NCBI GenBank assembly: GCA_023898405.1
Contig: CP060221.1
Coordinates: 1,565,501-1,629,500 of the forward strand
Origin: Myxococcales bacterium
Lineage (GTDB): Bacteria > Myxococcota > UBA727 > JABDBI01
Length of the DNA stretch: 64,000 nt
Reading direction: 5' to 3'
Below, piece by piece: positions 17,171 through 25,885 of the stretch (position 1 is the stretch's first letter; each line of letters opens with the position of its first letter). A program made the translations under genes and the position numbers. Below the pieces are notes generated by a model. It was not told the DNA's origin and did no database searches. It saw nothing but the letters and a program-made list of their open reading frames with translations.

Positions 17171-18154
17171 ATGCAAATAGCAATCGTTGGATTAGGTCGT
17201 ATGGGACAAAATATGGCGAAGCGTTTGCTCGATGCGGGTCATCTCGTTGTGGGCTACGATAGATCGCCTCAAGTACGCGCTGATATGAATGAATCAAATA
17301 TGGTTGTAGTGAATTCTCTTCAAGAAATACACGGAGTACTTAAACCACCTCGAGTTGTGTGGGTTATGGTTACTCATGGTGATCCCACTCATCAAGTTAT
17401 TCAGCAATTAAAACAGGTGCTGGAATTTGGAGATATCGTTGTCGATGGTGGAAATTCACATTTTGTCGATTCAATCAAACACAATAAGGACCTTTCACAT
17501 TCAGGAATTAATTTTCTCGATGTCGGAGTGAGTGGTGGCGTATTTGGTCTCAAGCGTGGTTATTGTTTGATGGCAGGAGGCGATGAAAAAATTTTTTGGC
17601 ATCTTGAGCCAATATTCAAAAGCCTTGCTCCAGGAGAACATGCCGCATCAAAGACCAAAAATCGCAAGGTCAATCACTCGTCGGCACATCAAGGATATTA
17701 CTATTGTGGAAAGAGCGGATCGGGTCATTATGTAAAAATGGTTCACAATGCAATTGAATATGGCATGATGCAATCGTTTGCGGAAGGATTTGAATTGCTA
17801 AAAAATGCCGATGTCAAACATTTGCCTGAAGAACAGCAATTTTATTTTGACCTAAGAGAAATTTCTGAACTGTGGCGAAGAGGATCTGTTGTTGGATCAT
17901 GGCTTTTGGATTTACTTTCTCATGCTTTACATCAAGATCCCCATCTTGATTCTTTTTTTGGGCATGTGCCAGATTCGGGTGAGGGGCGCTGGGCTTTAAT
18001 GGAAGCTATAAAACAAAATACGCCATCTCCAAATCTTGCCAATTCATTATTTACCCGCTTTCGTTCTCGACAAGAGCAATCTTTTTCGGAAAAAACTTTA
18101 TCTGCTCTGCGTAAAGAATTTGGTGGACATAGCGAGGATCAGGATAAAAAATGA
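17171..18154 (+). CDS. gnd: 6-phosphogluconate dehydrogenase, short form
   Basis: The enzyme oxidatively decarboxylates 6-phosphogluconate to ribulose 5-phosphate. The ATG at 17171, with AGAGGAAAAG before it, gives 327 residues. The Rossmann motif IVGLGRMGQNMAKRL starts at residue 5. VDGGNSH, GVSGGVFGLKRGYCLMAGG and the catalytic YVKMVHNAIEYGMM are all present. The length corresponds to the short, often NAD-using group; Asp30 (VVGYDRS) at the end of the second strand fits NAD preference, but this is inference. It overlaps zwf by four bases (ATGA) and follows pgi by 10 bases. Confidence 0.92.
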   Translation: MQIAIVGLGRMGQNMAKRLLDAGHLVVGYDRSPQVRADMNESNMVVVNSLQEIHGVLKPPRVVWVMVTHGDPTHQVIQQLKQVLEFGDIVVDGGNSHFVDSIKHNKDLSHSGINFLDVGVSGGVFGLKRGYCLMAGGDEKIFWHLEPIFKSLAPGEHAASKTKNRKVNHSSAHQGYYYCGKSGSGHYVKMVHNAIEYGMMQSFAEGFELLKNADVKHLPEEQQFYFDLREISELWRRGSVVGSWLLDLLSHALHQDPHLDSFFGHVPDSGEGRWALMEAIKQNTPSPNLANSLFTRFRSRQEQSFSEKTLSALRKEFGGHSEDQDKK

Positions 18155-19677
18155 ACGATAAAAAATGCTACGTTGTTACCAAAGGTAAACCTGCTCCCGA
18201 TTGTGTGATGGTAATATTTGGTGCTGGTGGAGAACTGACCAGTAGGCTTTTGCTACCAACTTTATGCCACTTGGGTGGCGAAAAACTTTTGTCTGAAAAT
18301 TTTAATGTGGTTGGAGTAGCCGGGCACGATTACAACGATGAATCATTTCGAGAATATCTTTTGCAAGATATTGCGCATAAAGTTCACAATCGAGAAGCAG
18401 AAGATTTTGCCAAAGTTCTTTCGAAAAAAGTCCATTATGTTCAAGGACGTTTTGAAAATTCTGAGACATTTCAAAAATTAAAGAATCGTCTTCATAGCAT
18501 GGCGAAGAAGGAACATGCCAGCACCAATTATATTTTTTATCTCGCTACTCCACCCAGTACTTTTTTATCGATCATTCAATCGCTTCATGCTTTGGGGCTT
18601 TTTGATGAGTCAGAAGGGTTCAGGCGAGTCATAGTTGAAAAACCCTTTGGTCATGATCTTGATTCAGCCATTGAGCTTAATTCTTCGATATTGGAATTGA
18701 TTGAAGAAAGTCAGGTTTACCGTATTGATCACTACTTGGGAAAAGAGACAGTACAAAATTTGCTTGCATTTCGTTTTGCCAATGGAATTTTTGAGCCCAT
18801 ATGGAATCATCGCTACATCGATAATGTGCAGATTACGGTGGCAGAAGAAAGTGGAATTGGAACAAGAGGAAATTATTTTGAGCACGCCGGAGCATTGCGA
18901 GATATGCTTCCCAATCATTTATTTCAGCTTTTAAGTTTGCTTGCCATGGAACCACCCATTTCTTTTGAATCAAGAGCAGTGCGAGATGAAAAGGCCAAAC
19001 TTTTACGTTCTATAAAATTTTATAGCCCTCAAGATGTACTTACTAATGTCGTTCGCGCTCAGTATGGTCAAGGAATGATTGGGCATAAATCGGTCAAAGC
19101 TTATTGCGAAGAAAAAAACGTCGACAAAAATTCCATAACTGAAACATATGTAGCCCTAAAATTATTGATCGATAATTGGCGTTGGGCCGAGGTTCCATTT
19201 TATTTACGTACCGGCAAACGTCTTAAAAAACGCGTCACTGAGATTGCCATTCAATTTAAAAAAGCTCCATCAATCATGTTTCAAAAAACCCGAACAGAAG
19301 AACTTTCACCAAATTTGTTAGTAATTCACATTCAGCCTGAGGAAGGTATCTCATTGCGATTTGGGGCTAAGGTGCCCGGTCCGTCTGTCCGTATTGGCGA
19401 TGTTGATATGCGTTTTCAATATAAAGATTATTTTGGTCTTAAGGCTGGAACCGGTTATGAAACCTTGCTGTATGATTGCATGTTGGGTGATAGCACCTTA
19501 TATCAACGGGCAGATATGGTAGAAACGGGTTGGAGCGTTGTGCAACCTATTCTCGACGTGTGGAATGCTATTAAGCCAAAATGTTTGCCAACTTATGAGG
19601 CAGGGAGCAATGGTCCGGAAGAAGCAGATGTTTTGCTTGAAAAAGACGGACATTCCTGGCGCAATTTGGCGGAATGA
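18151..19677 (+). CDS. zwf: Glucose-6-phosphate 1-dehydrogenase
   Basis: The enzyme oxidises glucose 6-phosphate to 6-phosphogluconolactone, the first step of the oxidative pentose phosphate pathway. The nucleotide-binding segment is VIFGAGGELTSRLLLP (canonical GASGDL is changed to GAGGEL). EKPFGHDL and the active-site RIDHYLGK (191-198) are intact, and the length of 508 is normal. It overlaps gnd by four bases and is followed after one base by pgl, so these genes are tightly co-translated. Confidence 0.95.
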   Translation: MNDKKCYVVTKGKPAPDCVMVIFGAGGELTSRLLLPTLCHLGGEKLLSENFNVVGVAGHDYNDESFREYLLQDIAHKVHNREAEDFAKVLSKKVHYVQGRFENSETFQKLKNRLHSMAKKEHASTNYIFYLATPPSTFLSIIQSLHALGLFDESEGFRRVIVEKPFGHDLDSAIELNSSILELIEESQVYRIDHYLGKETVQNLLAFRFANGIFEPIWNHRYIDNVQITVAEESGIGTRGNYFEHAGALRDMLPNHLFQLLSLLAMEPPISFESRAVRDEKAKLLRSIKFYSPQDVLTNVVRAQYGQGMIGHKSVKAYCEEKNVDKNSITETYVALKLLIDNWRWAEVPFYLRTGKRLKKRVTEIAIQFKKAPSIMFQKTRTEELSPNLLVIHIQPEEGISLRFGAKVPGPSVRIGDVDMRFQYKDYFGLKAGTGYETLLYDCMLGDSTLYQRADMVETGWSVVQPILDVWNAIKPKCLPTYEAGSNGPEEADVLLEKDGHSWRNLAE

Positions 19678-19678
19678 T

Positions 19679-20401
19679 ATGAATACGATTGAATTTGAAA
19701 CGCAAGAAAAATTATTTCAGTGGGCGGCTAAAAATTTTTTCAAGCAAGCTAATGAGGCTCTCAAACATAAAAATTATTTTGATGTGGCCTTGTCTGGTGG
19801 TTCCACTGCCTTAAAATTTTTTCCCTATTTACTGCAGGGAGAGCATGCAGTTTTAAAAAAAACACGATGGTTTTTTTCAGATGAGCGTGTAGTTGGCTTA
19901 CAAAGTGAGCACAGTAATGCAGGACAAGCTTGGAAATTTTTAATAAAAAATATTGATATTGATAGCACGAAGCAATTTTTTCCCATGTTTAGTAGTGCCT
20001 CTTCGGCAAGCAAAGCAGCAGCTGATTATCAGTTATGTATTGAAGAGCATCTTTTTTCAAAGATCGAAAAAATTCCCGTCTTTGACTTAATTTATCTGGG
20101 TATGGGCAATGATGGGCACACAGCATCACTCTTTCCCAAAAGCACATTGCTCGACGATATCTATGAAAACCCTGCATTGATTGCGGCGACAAAGGAGCCA
20201 GATATTGAGCATGAGCGTATCACCATGATGCCTCGCCTAATTTTAGCAGCACAAGAAATTTGTGTACTGACAACGGGAAAATCTAAATTAAATCTTATCA
20301 ATGAAATTAAAAAATCTGATTATCAACCGCAACGTTGGCCTATACAATTGATTTTAAAAGAAAAGCACAAAAATATTTTTGTGCTTACAAGTTTGGAATA
20401 G
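19679..20401 (+). CDS. pgl: 6-phosphogluconolactonase (DevB/SOL type)
   Basis: The enzyme hydrolyses 6-phosphogluconolactone made by Zwf. The 240-residue protein shows the family motifs VALSGGSTALKFF, FFSDERVVGLQSEHSN and IYLGMGNDGHTASLFP. I take the ATG at 19679, one base after the zwf stop; an earlier in-frame start would lie inside zwf. It is the last gene of the operon. A perfect 24-base palindrome lies within its last codons and probably ends transcription. Confidence 0.93.
   Translation: MNTIEFETQEKLFQWAAKNFFKQANEALKHKNYFDVALSGGSTALKFFPYLLQGEHAVLKKTRWFFSDERVVGLQSEHSNAGQAWKFLIKNIDIDSTKQFFPMFSSASSASKAAADYQLCIEEHLFSKIEKIPVFDLIYLGMGNDGHTASLFPKSTLLDDIYENPALIAATKEPDIEHERITMMPRLILAAQEICVLTTGKSKLNLINEIKKSDYQPQRWPIQLILKEKHKNIFVLTSLE
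20363..20386. terminator. Perfect palindrome inside the end of pgl
   Basis: AAGCACAAAAAT is followed directly by its reverse complement. The hairpin lies 15 bases before the pgl stop, between two convergent genes that end only 12 bases apart, so it may serve as a shared terminator that is also coding sequence. Confidence 0.5.
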
Positions 20402-20413
20402 TCCCTTATGAGC

Positions 20414-21772
20414 TTATAAAACAACTTCTTCATTGTGTTTGGGAATTTTTGTGTCCCATTTAAAAACTTTTTTTATACGATCGGAAAATGCTTTTGATGC
20501 TTCAGTTTCACCGTGGGTGATAAATACTTTGGGATTTTTAAGTTTACTTTCGTTGAGCCAATGAATGAGTTCATTGTAGTCACCATGGGCAGAAAGGCTG
20601 GTGATTGTTTCTATATTTGCATTTACTTTTAAATCATCTCCAAATACTTTTATCTTAGAAACTCCATCTTGCAGCGCTCTTCCCCTGGTGCCAATCGCTT
20701 GGTAACCCACCAGCACCACAGTATTTTTGGGATCAGAAATGTAGTGTTTTAAATGGTGAAGAATACGTCCTCCCGATGCCATACCACTGGCAGAAATAAT
20801 TATCTTTGGCTCATCTATCTCGTTGATTGCCTGTGACTCTTGAGTAGTGCGTGTCAGTTTGGCGATTGAACACATGGAATATGATTGTTGAGCATCGAGG
20901 CGATGTTCATCGTGATAGTGGCAATAAAGTTCAGTTGCATCGATGGCCATGGGGCTATCGAGAAATACTTGAATATCAGGAATTTCTTTTTTATCTTTCA
21001 GTACATGAATAATATGAAGAATTAGTTGAGCCCTACCGACGGCAAAGGCGGGAATTACAATGGTGCCTTTGTTAGAAGCTGCTCGATTAATTATTTTTGA
21101 CATTTTTTCTAATAGATTTTCCTTCTCGTGAAGCCGATCGCCATAGGTAGATTCGATCACAAGATAATCAGCATCAGGTAGAGGGTCTGGAGGGTTCATT
21201 ATTAAATCTCGATAGTGTCCAACATCCCCCGAGAAAATAATTCTTTTGCCTTCGATCTCCAATAAAATAGAAGAAGCTCCTAAGATATGGCCGGCTCGAA
21301 AAAAAGTAATATTGAGTTCATTAAATAATTGAGTTTGCGTATGAAAGTCTATGACCTTAAAAAAATTAAGGCTTTCTTCTGCTTGCTCGCGTGTGTAGAG
21401 AGGAAGGGCTGGTTTGTGTCGAGAGTAGCCTTTGTGATTTACGTAGCGAGCTTCTTCTTCTTGCAGATAGCCAGAATCGGGCAAAAGAATTTTAGATAAT
21501 TCAAAAGTTGGCTCAGTACAGTAAATAGGACCTTTAAAACCAGTTGACACCAGTCTGGGCAAATATCCCGTGTGATCAATGTGGGCGTGAGTTATGAATA
21601 CAGCTGAGATCTCAGATGGATCAATTTCCAAATTATGCCAGTTGCGTTCTCTGAGCTCTCGCCCTCCTTGAAAAAGACCGCAATCAACCAAATAATGATG
21701 ATTGTTGCAGCTTGTGAGAAGGTATTTAGAGCCGGTGACAGTGCCTGCAGCACCCAAGAATTTTATTTTCAT
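20414..21772 (-). CDS. Metallo-beta-lactamase/beta-CASP RNA-processing hydrolase
   Basis: The 452-residue protein is of the CPSF73/Ysh1-like beta-CASP group of nucleases. The zinc site is visible as THAHIDHTGYLPRL, GHILGASS and FSGDVGHYRD, and the beta-CASP part as VIESTYGDRLHE, PAFAVGRAQ, SASGMASGGR and a final THGE. It starts MKIKFLGAAGTVTGSKYLL, the typical opening of this family. The role is RNA cleavage or processing in the cytoplasm; the substrate is unknown. The ribosome binding site GGGGGA is enclosed in a strong hairpin directly before the ATG, which suggests translational control. Confidence 0.9.
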   Translation of the reverse strand: MKIKFLGAAGTVTGSKYLLTSCNNHHYLVDCGLFQGGRELRERNWHNLEIDPSEISAVFITHAHIDHTGYLPRLVSTGFKGPIYCTEPTFELSKILLPDSGYLQEEEARYVNHKGYSRHKPALPLYTREQAEESLNFFKVIDFHTQTQLFNELNITFFRAGHILGASSILLEIEGKRIIFSGDVGHYRDLIMNPPDPLPDADYLVIESTYGDRLHEKENLLEKMSKIINRAASNKGTIVIPAFAVGRAQLILHIIHVLKDKKEIPDIQVFLDSPMAIDATELYCHYHDEHRLDAQQSYSMCSIAKLTRTTQESQAINEIDEPKIIISASGMASGGRILHHLKHYISDPKNTVVLVGYQAIGTRGRALQDGVSKIKVFGDDLKVNANIETITSLSAHGDYNELIHWLNESKLKNPKVFITHGETEASKAFSDRIKKVFKWDTKIPKHNEEVVL

Positions 21773-21812
21773 ATATCCCCCGTTTTTATCTTATAAAAAT
21801 TGCGGGGGATAT
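21773..21812 (-). promoter_or_regulatory. Hairpin covering the ribosome binding site of the beta-CASP gene
   Basis: Read on the minus strand, ATATCCCCCG pairs fully with CGGGGGATAT, and inside it TTTTTAT pairs with ATAAAAA around a 3-base loop, with one small bulge. The GGGGGA that should bind the ribosome lies in the 3' arm and the ATG follows at once. In the plus direction a T-rich tract follows, so it may also stop plus-strand transcription. Confidence 0.6.
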
Positions 21813-21838
21813 TTTTATTTTAGGCCCAAAATACTTTA

Positions 21839-23113
21839 TTAAAGGACATGTTTCTGAGCGATGCTGAGAATATCGTCAGAATTAGGTCTGTTCTTAGGAC
21901 TTTCATCGATCATGCTGATTATTAGATCTTGCAACTCATCCGAATAAGTTTGGGGAATAAGATGATTTAGTTTGCCCTTCCTCAAGTTATCCCATAGTTT
22001 TCCCTGGTCTGGCATTTTTTTCAATGTAGCCATTTCAAAAAAGACGACGCCAAGGGAAAACACATCAGATTTGTAAGAGAATTGTTCATTTTCTAAAACT
22101 TCCCTTGCTAAATATCGTTTATCACCTTCCTCAATATCTAAGGGGCTAGTATCGCTTTTACAAAAGAGACCAAAGTCGCCAATATGAGGAATATTTAAGG
22201 AATCCAAGAAGATATTATCGGGCTTGATATCATTGTGAAAAGTCTGTGCATCTTCCATATTCTTGAGACCAAGGGCAAGATGATAGATCATATGCCACAT
22301 CTCTTTTTCTGGAAGCTCAGTAAGTTTAGATATATTTTGCAGTTCATCGATATAGTCGGATAGATTTTTTTCAAAAAGTTTCATTTTTACAAAAGTAAAT
22401 CCTTCATCATGCCAAAACTCTTGAGCTGCAGCGAGAAGAGCTTTGTCTTTCAAAAGCTCAACTTCTTTATTTAGTTTATTTTTGAGTTTTTCTGAAGCGT
22501 TATTAAATACTTTAAAAGCAAAGCATTGATCGAGATCGTTTTTCAAGCATGCTTTAAAAACACCAGCTTGATCACCTTTGCCTAAGAATTCAACCGCAGT
22601 ATACCCCTTTCTTTCAAGCAGCGGCATTATCTCGGCTGGATTGTCAATAACTTGTTTTTTTCCAGGTGTCTTTGGGCATATAATTTTTGAGTTTTTTGTT
22701 TTTCTTGCTTCTAACTCGATTTTTTCTAAACTTGAAAAGTCAGGTGCAAAAGAACATAAATCAGGAAGGGGAAGAGCAAAAGAAGGACCTTCGGTATTAG
22801 TCTCGTCTGCAAATTTTTTATTTAATATCCAATTTTCATTGTTATTGTCTCTTTTTCGCTTTTCTCCTGGCATTTTGCTTTCATCAGATGGTGAAAAATC
22901 GAAATTTAGCTTTTTTCCTATTCTTTTTTTGGGTTGAAGAGCTATTCGGGTAAGCGGAGGAGTATCATTATTATCTCTATCATTCAGAACGTTGAAATCT
23001 AGCTTTCGCCTTTGCTTTTGAAAGTGAGTGGCCTCAATATTAAAAGAAAACCCCCAAACAAAAACGCACAAAAGAGATAGTGAAAAATATTTTTTTAATT
23101 TAAAGAGAAGCAT
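21839..23113 (-). CDS. Secreted Ser/Thr protein kinase-like protein
   Basis: From the ATG at 23113 the protein has 424 residues and a signal peptide (KKYFSLSLLCVFVWGFSFNIEA). An earlier in-frame start 27 codons upstream would put a second hydrophobic stretch in front. Residues about 35-165 look disordered and contain two similar short motifs (RKLDFN, KKLNFDFS). The kinase domain follows: glycine loop LGKGDQAGVF, Lys201 in CFAFKVF, HND in place of HRD with catalytic Asp295 (HNDIKPDNIFL), DFG with Asp313, AREVLE for APE, and SYKSDVFSLGVVFFEM. Catalytic residues are kept, so activity is plausible. Export would place it in the periplasm, the outside, or a host cell. Confidence 0.85.
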   Translation of the reverse strand: MLLFKLKKYFSLSLLCVFVWGFSFNIEATHFQKQRRKLDFNVLNDRDNNDTPPLTRIALQPKKRIGKKLNFDFSPSDESKMPGEKRKRDNNNENWILNKKFADETNTEGPSFALPLPDLCSFAPDFSSLEKIELEARKTKNSKIICPKTPGKKQVIDNPAEIMPLLERKGYTAVEFLGKGDQAGVFKACLKNDLDQCFAFKVFNNASEKLKNKLNKEVELLKDKALLAAAQEFWHDEGFTFVKMKLFEKNLSDYIDELQNISKLTELPEKEMWHMIYHLALGLKNMEDAQTFHNDIKPDNIFLDSLNIPHIGDFGLFCKSDTSPLDIEEGDKRYLAREVLENEQFSYKSDVFSLGVVFFEMATLKKMPDQGKLWDNLRKGKLNHLIPQTYSDELQDLIISMIDESPKNRPNSDDILSIAQKHVL

Positions 23114-23214
23114 AGCGTTTCCAAATATTATGATTAAAAATTTAATTAATTTAAATCGAAACGCTGATTGTAATATTCTTGTTTGAATCGTCAATTAGGA
23201 ATGACTTTTTAAAA

Positions 23215-24036
23215 TTAATGATCATTCATAAAATTAATAAGCGGGTAATTGTCTGATTTTAAAAGAGATATTTTTACGTAGATTGTATTAGGAAGCTCTT
23301 TTGACTTTTTAAGTATAAATTGAAGTTTTTTTTGCTCCTTTTGTTCGGAATATCTTTTAAATTCAGCAAAAAAACTCTCTATTTCAGCTGCACTTTTTTG
23401 GGTGGCAAAGACTATGTGATTGTCATTACTTAGCCAGGTATACATAGCGTTGGCCATTTTTTGACGTTCAGCACTTTTACTTTTTTGATCGAGCAGAGTT
23501 GATAAATAAAAAGTGGATTTTTGCTCAGGCTCAATGTCAAAGATATCCCAAAACTTAGCGTCAATTTTTTCTAGCGATGCACTGTGTGCTAATGGAAGAT
23601 AAAAATCATTTAGTTTTTTTTCTAGCGCATTGTTAAATTTCATGAGCTCGTCAACTGAATTGTCACCTATAAAGAGTTCTGTATTGAGAGAAATTTTCAT
23701 TTGATTAAGGGCATTTATTAGAAAATCATGCAGTGTGTTATTTTCAATACATCTAACTAATTGCTTGTGTGTTCGAAATTTTCTAGCAGATGGATCACAA
23801 ACAACGAGCTTTTCAAAATTTTCACACAAATAAAAGGCAAGCTTTGGCACAAAGACAGTATATAAGTTTTGTCCGTAGCCAATGAATTGGGCAATTTCAT
23901 CAACAGATTCATCTTGGGGCAAAAAAATTCCATCATTCATGATTTTTGGTAGAGTTATAGGTTCATCAGATGGAGGTAGTGCTGTCGTGTTTAAAGATAT
24001 TGCCAAAAGAGTAAAAAATAAAAATCTTTTTAACAT
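23215..24036 (-). CDS. Secreted protein of unknown function
   Basis: The 273-residue product begins with a clear signal peptide (MLKRFLFFTLLAISLNTTA). The mature part is mostly helical in appearance, with charged stretches (SEQKEQKKLQFILKKSKEL) near the end and two to three cysteines before residue 100. I recognise no family. It lies 100 bases upstream of the secreted kinase gene on the same strand, so the two may share a transcript and an export-related role. This link is inferred from position only. Confidence 0.7.
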   Translation of the reverse strand: MLKRFLFFTLLAISLNTTALPPSDEPITLPKIMNDGIFLPQDESVDEIAQFIGYGQNLYTVFVPKLAFYLCENFEKLVVCDPSARKFRTHKQLVRCIENNTLHDFLINALNQMKISLNTELFIGDNSVDELMKFNNALEKKLNDFYLPLAHSASLEKIDAKFWDIFDIEPEQKSTFYLSTLLDQKSKSAERQKMANAMYTWLSNDNHIVFATQKSAAEIESFFAEFKRYSEQKEQKKLQFILKKSKELPNTIYVKISLLKSDNYPLINFMNDH

Positions 24037-24202
24037 GAAATCTCCAAGATATATTTATGTTTCTCGTCGAGAAAAAAAATAAACATATAAAGGAAAAAAT
24101 TTTTTTTAAAACTGCTTTGAGATGTACTTTTCATTGCCCTAATAAATTTGTTCTATTTTTAAGAGAAACAAAAAACTTTATGCTAATCCCAGAAATTACG
24201 GA

Positions 24203-24258
24203 CCCCTTAATTTTTTCCTAGTCTTCGCTTTGTTGCGGGCGTTCAGAAATTAAAGGGG
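24203..24258. repeat. Imperfect inverted repeat in an intergenic gap
   Basis: CCCCTTAATTT at 24203-24213 is nearly complementary to AAATTAAAGGGG at 24247-24258, with a 33-base loop. It lies in the 300-base gap between the secreted gene and tRNA-Asn, which otherwise holds only the tRNA terminator. Its role is unknown. Confidence 0.4.
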
Positions 24259-24303
24259 AGGTTCTTGGCATTGGGTATAAAATGAGATTTGTTTAAGGCA
24301 TAA

Positions 24304-24332
24304 AAAAAGCCCTTGAAAACCAAGGACTTTTT
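24304..24332 (-). terminator. Rho-independent terminator after tRNA-Asn
   Basis: On the minus strand AAAAAGTCCTTG pairs with CAAGGGCTTTTT around GTTTT, and the run of T continues. It begins 6 bases downstream of the tRNA end. Confidence 0.8.
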
Positions 24333-24337
24333 AATTT

Positions 24338-24413
24338 TGGCTCCGCAAGACGGACTCGAACCGCCGACCCGGTGATTAACAGTCACCTGCTCTACCGACT
24401 GAGCTATTGCGGA
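24338..24413 (-). tRNA. tRNA-Asn (GTT)
   Basis: The 76-base gene folds as a full cloverleaf. The acceptor stem is TCCGCAA with TTGCGGA, the D arm contains GCTCAGTCGGTAGAGC, and the anticodon arm is GGTGACTGTTAATCACC with anticodon GTT. The T arm has GGTTCGAGTC, and the 3' end GCCA is encoded. The gene stands alone with its own promoter-like sequence and terminator. Confidence 0.96.
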
Positions 24414-24740
24414 CCAATACAGAACGCTAACATTCCCTAATATTTTGGTCATGTCAATATTTAAGTGAGAAAAATTTATCCGACAGGGATAATTTTTTCT
24501 AAAAATTGTACCTTGAGTTGAGTTTTTTCTAACACTGAACAAAAAAATAGTATTTGATCATGGCTGATTTTTTAAGAAGAACTGAGATCAGGTTGGCTTA
24601 TGATCTTCATCCAGTTTTTATGTTTCATTGCTACCAAAATTCCAAATTGATCGATTGTTAAATTTCGAGCCCCTCTAGAGCTTTTTTAGGAACAACATAC
24701 AGAAACATGAGAGAGCCCTAGTATTGAGACCTTACTTAGT
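24414..24740. other. Intergenic gap of 327 bases
   Basis: The tRNA promoter candidate occupies the left end. The rest holds no open frame of support, hairpin or known motif that I can see, apart from the unremarkable leader of the gene at 24741. Confidence 0.5.
24429..24457 (-). promoter_or_regulatory. Candidate promoter of tRNA-Asn
   Basis: On the minus strand a perfect TTGACA (24452-24457) is followed after 17 bases by AATGTT (24429-24434), a weak -10. The tRNA would start about 16 bases further on. Confidence 0.45.
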
Positions 24741-25697
24741 ATGAACAATTTTGTATTATTATGTTCCATTTTGATGCTGAATTTGCCCTTAGGTGCAATG
24801 GCAGGTGACACAGAAATTTTGTTGGTAAGCGAGCTGAGAGATATTGAAAGTCAAAGAATAAGTGCAGAAATAATTGCTAAAAATCTTTCTAAAGCTGAGA
24901 AATATGCTTATAAAATGTTTCTATCTAAAGTAAACGAAAAAATAGATACACATTTGGAAGAACACGGTGCTATTAGCAAAGAAGAGCTAAGAGCAATTGT
25001 AAGACGAGAAATTAAACAATTTTCTATACAATCAAGTACAACATTTGTTTTGTTCACATCCTATATCGGGTTAAATATGCTTTATGCATGGGGAGTGGCA
25101 CAAATTCCCTATCCTGCCCTAACTTCGACACTGTATACTTTGCAGACAATCTTAGGAATTTCTCTGAGTGCTCCAATTTTGACTCCATGGATTTCTCGGT
25201 TTAGGAATTGGGCATTTAATTTTAGAGAGCTCGAAAAAAGCCATGCGATACATATCAAAGATTATGAGAAGCTTTGGTATGGCTCGAGCAGAGAGCTGTC
25301 TATGAATGCCGAGATGTCCAGAAATGTGACAGTTTACTTTTTTATTTGGTTAAATAACTATCAGGATAAGGCTGAGCGAATAAGCTCACGGCACAAGGAT
25401 GAAGAAAAAAAACTTGATGAGCTCGCAAAACTATTAGCTTTATTCGGAGTGCAAAGTAAAAAATTGTTTCCTGAATTAAGTTTGGATAATCCTCTTGTTA
25501 AAGTTGAAATAAGAAATTTTATGAATGATATTGCCAAGCTCTATTCTATTGAACATCACTCAAACTTTTTTTTGATGGTAGAACAATATGTGTGTGACTT
25601 TGTTCAATCTGAAGATTTAAAAGATCAAATCATGCCGAATGTTAATTCGCTAAAAAAATATTGTGTAATGAGTCAAGTTGAAAATACGTATTTATAA
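24741..25697 (+). CDS. Exported or membrane protein of unknown function
   Basis: The 318-residue protein starts MNNFVLLCSILMLNLPLGAMA, a good signal peptide. After a helical, charged region there are two hydrophobic segments (about residues 97-150, STTFVLFTSYIGLNMLYAW and the stretch ending SAPILTPW), which could be a membrane hairpin, then a long helical C-terminal part rich in Lys and Glu. No known family. It is a single gene with no close neighbours on its strand. Confidence 0.65.
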   Translation: MNNFVLLCSILMLNLPLGAMAGDTEILLVSELRDIESQRISAEIIAKNLSKAEKYAYKMFLSKVNEKIDTHLEEHGAISKEELRAIVRREIKQFSIQSSTTFVLFTSYIGLNMLYAWGVAQIPYPALTSTLYTLQTILGISLSAPILTPWISRFRNWAFNFRELEKSHAIHIKDYEKLWYGSSRELSMNAEMSRNVTVYFFIWLNNYQDKAERISSRHKDEEKKLDELAKLLALFGVQSKKLFPELSLDNPLVKVEIRNFMNDIAKLYSIEHHSNFFLMVEQYVCDFVQSEDLKDQIMPNVNSLKKYCVMSQVENTYL

Positions 25698-25885
25698 TTT
25701 TTTAAGAGGCTTGGGTAAACCTTGCCTCGAACACTCATTAAGCTTGTCTGACGATGTATAATTTCTATGAACCATGGGACTTGAAGTTCTTACCTTCGTT
25801 AAGAAAAATTTATTGACCAGCATGATTGTAGAGCAATGAATATAATGAAGCGGGTAGATAAGCTTAGGCAAAGAATTACCTGGAT

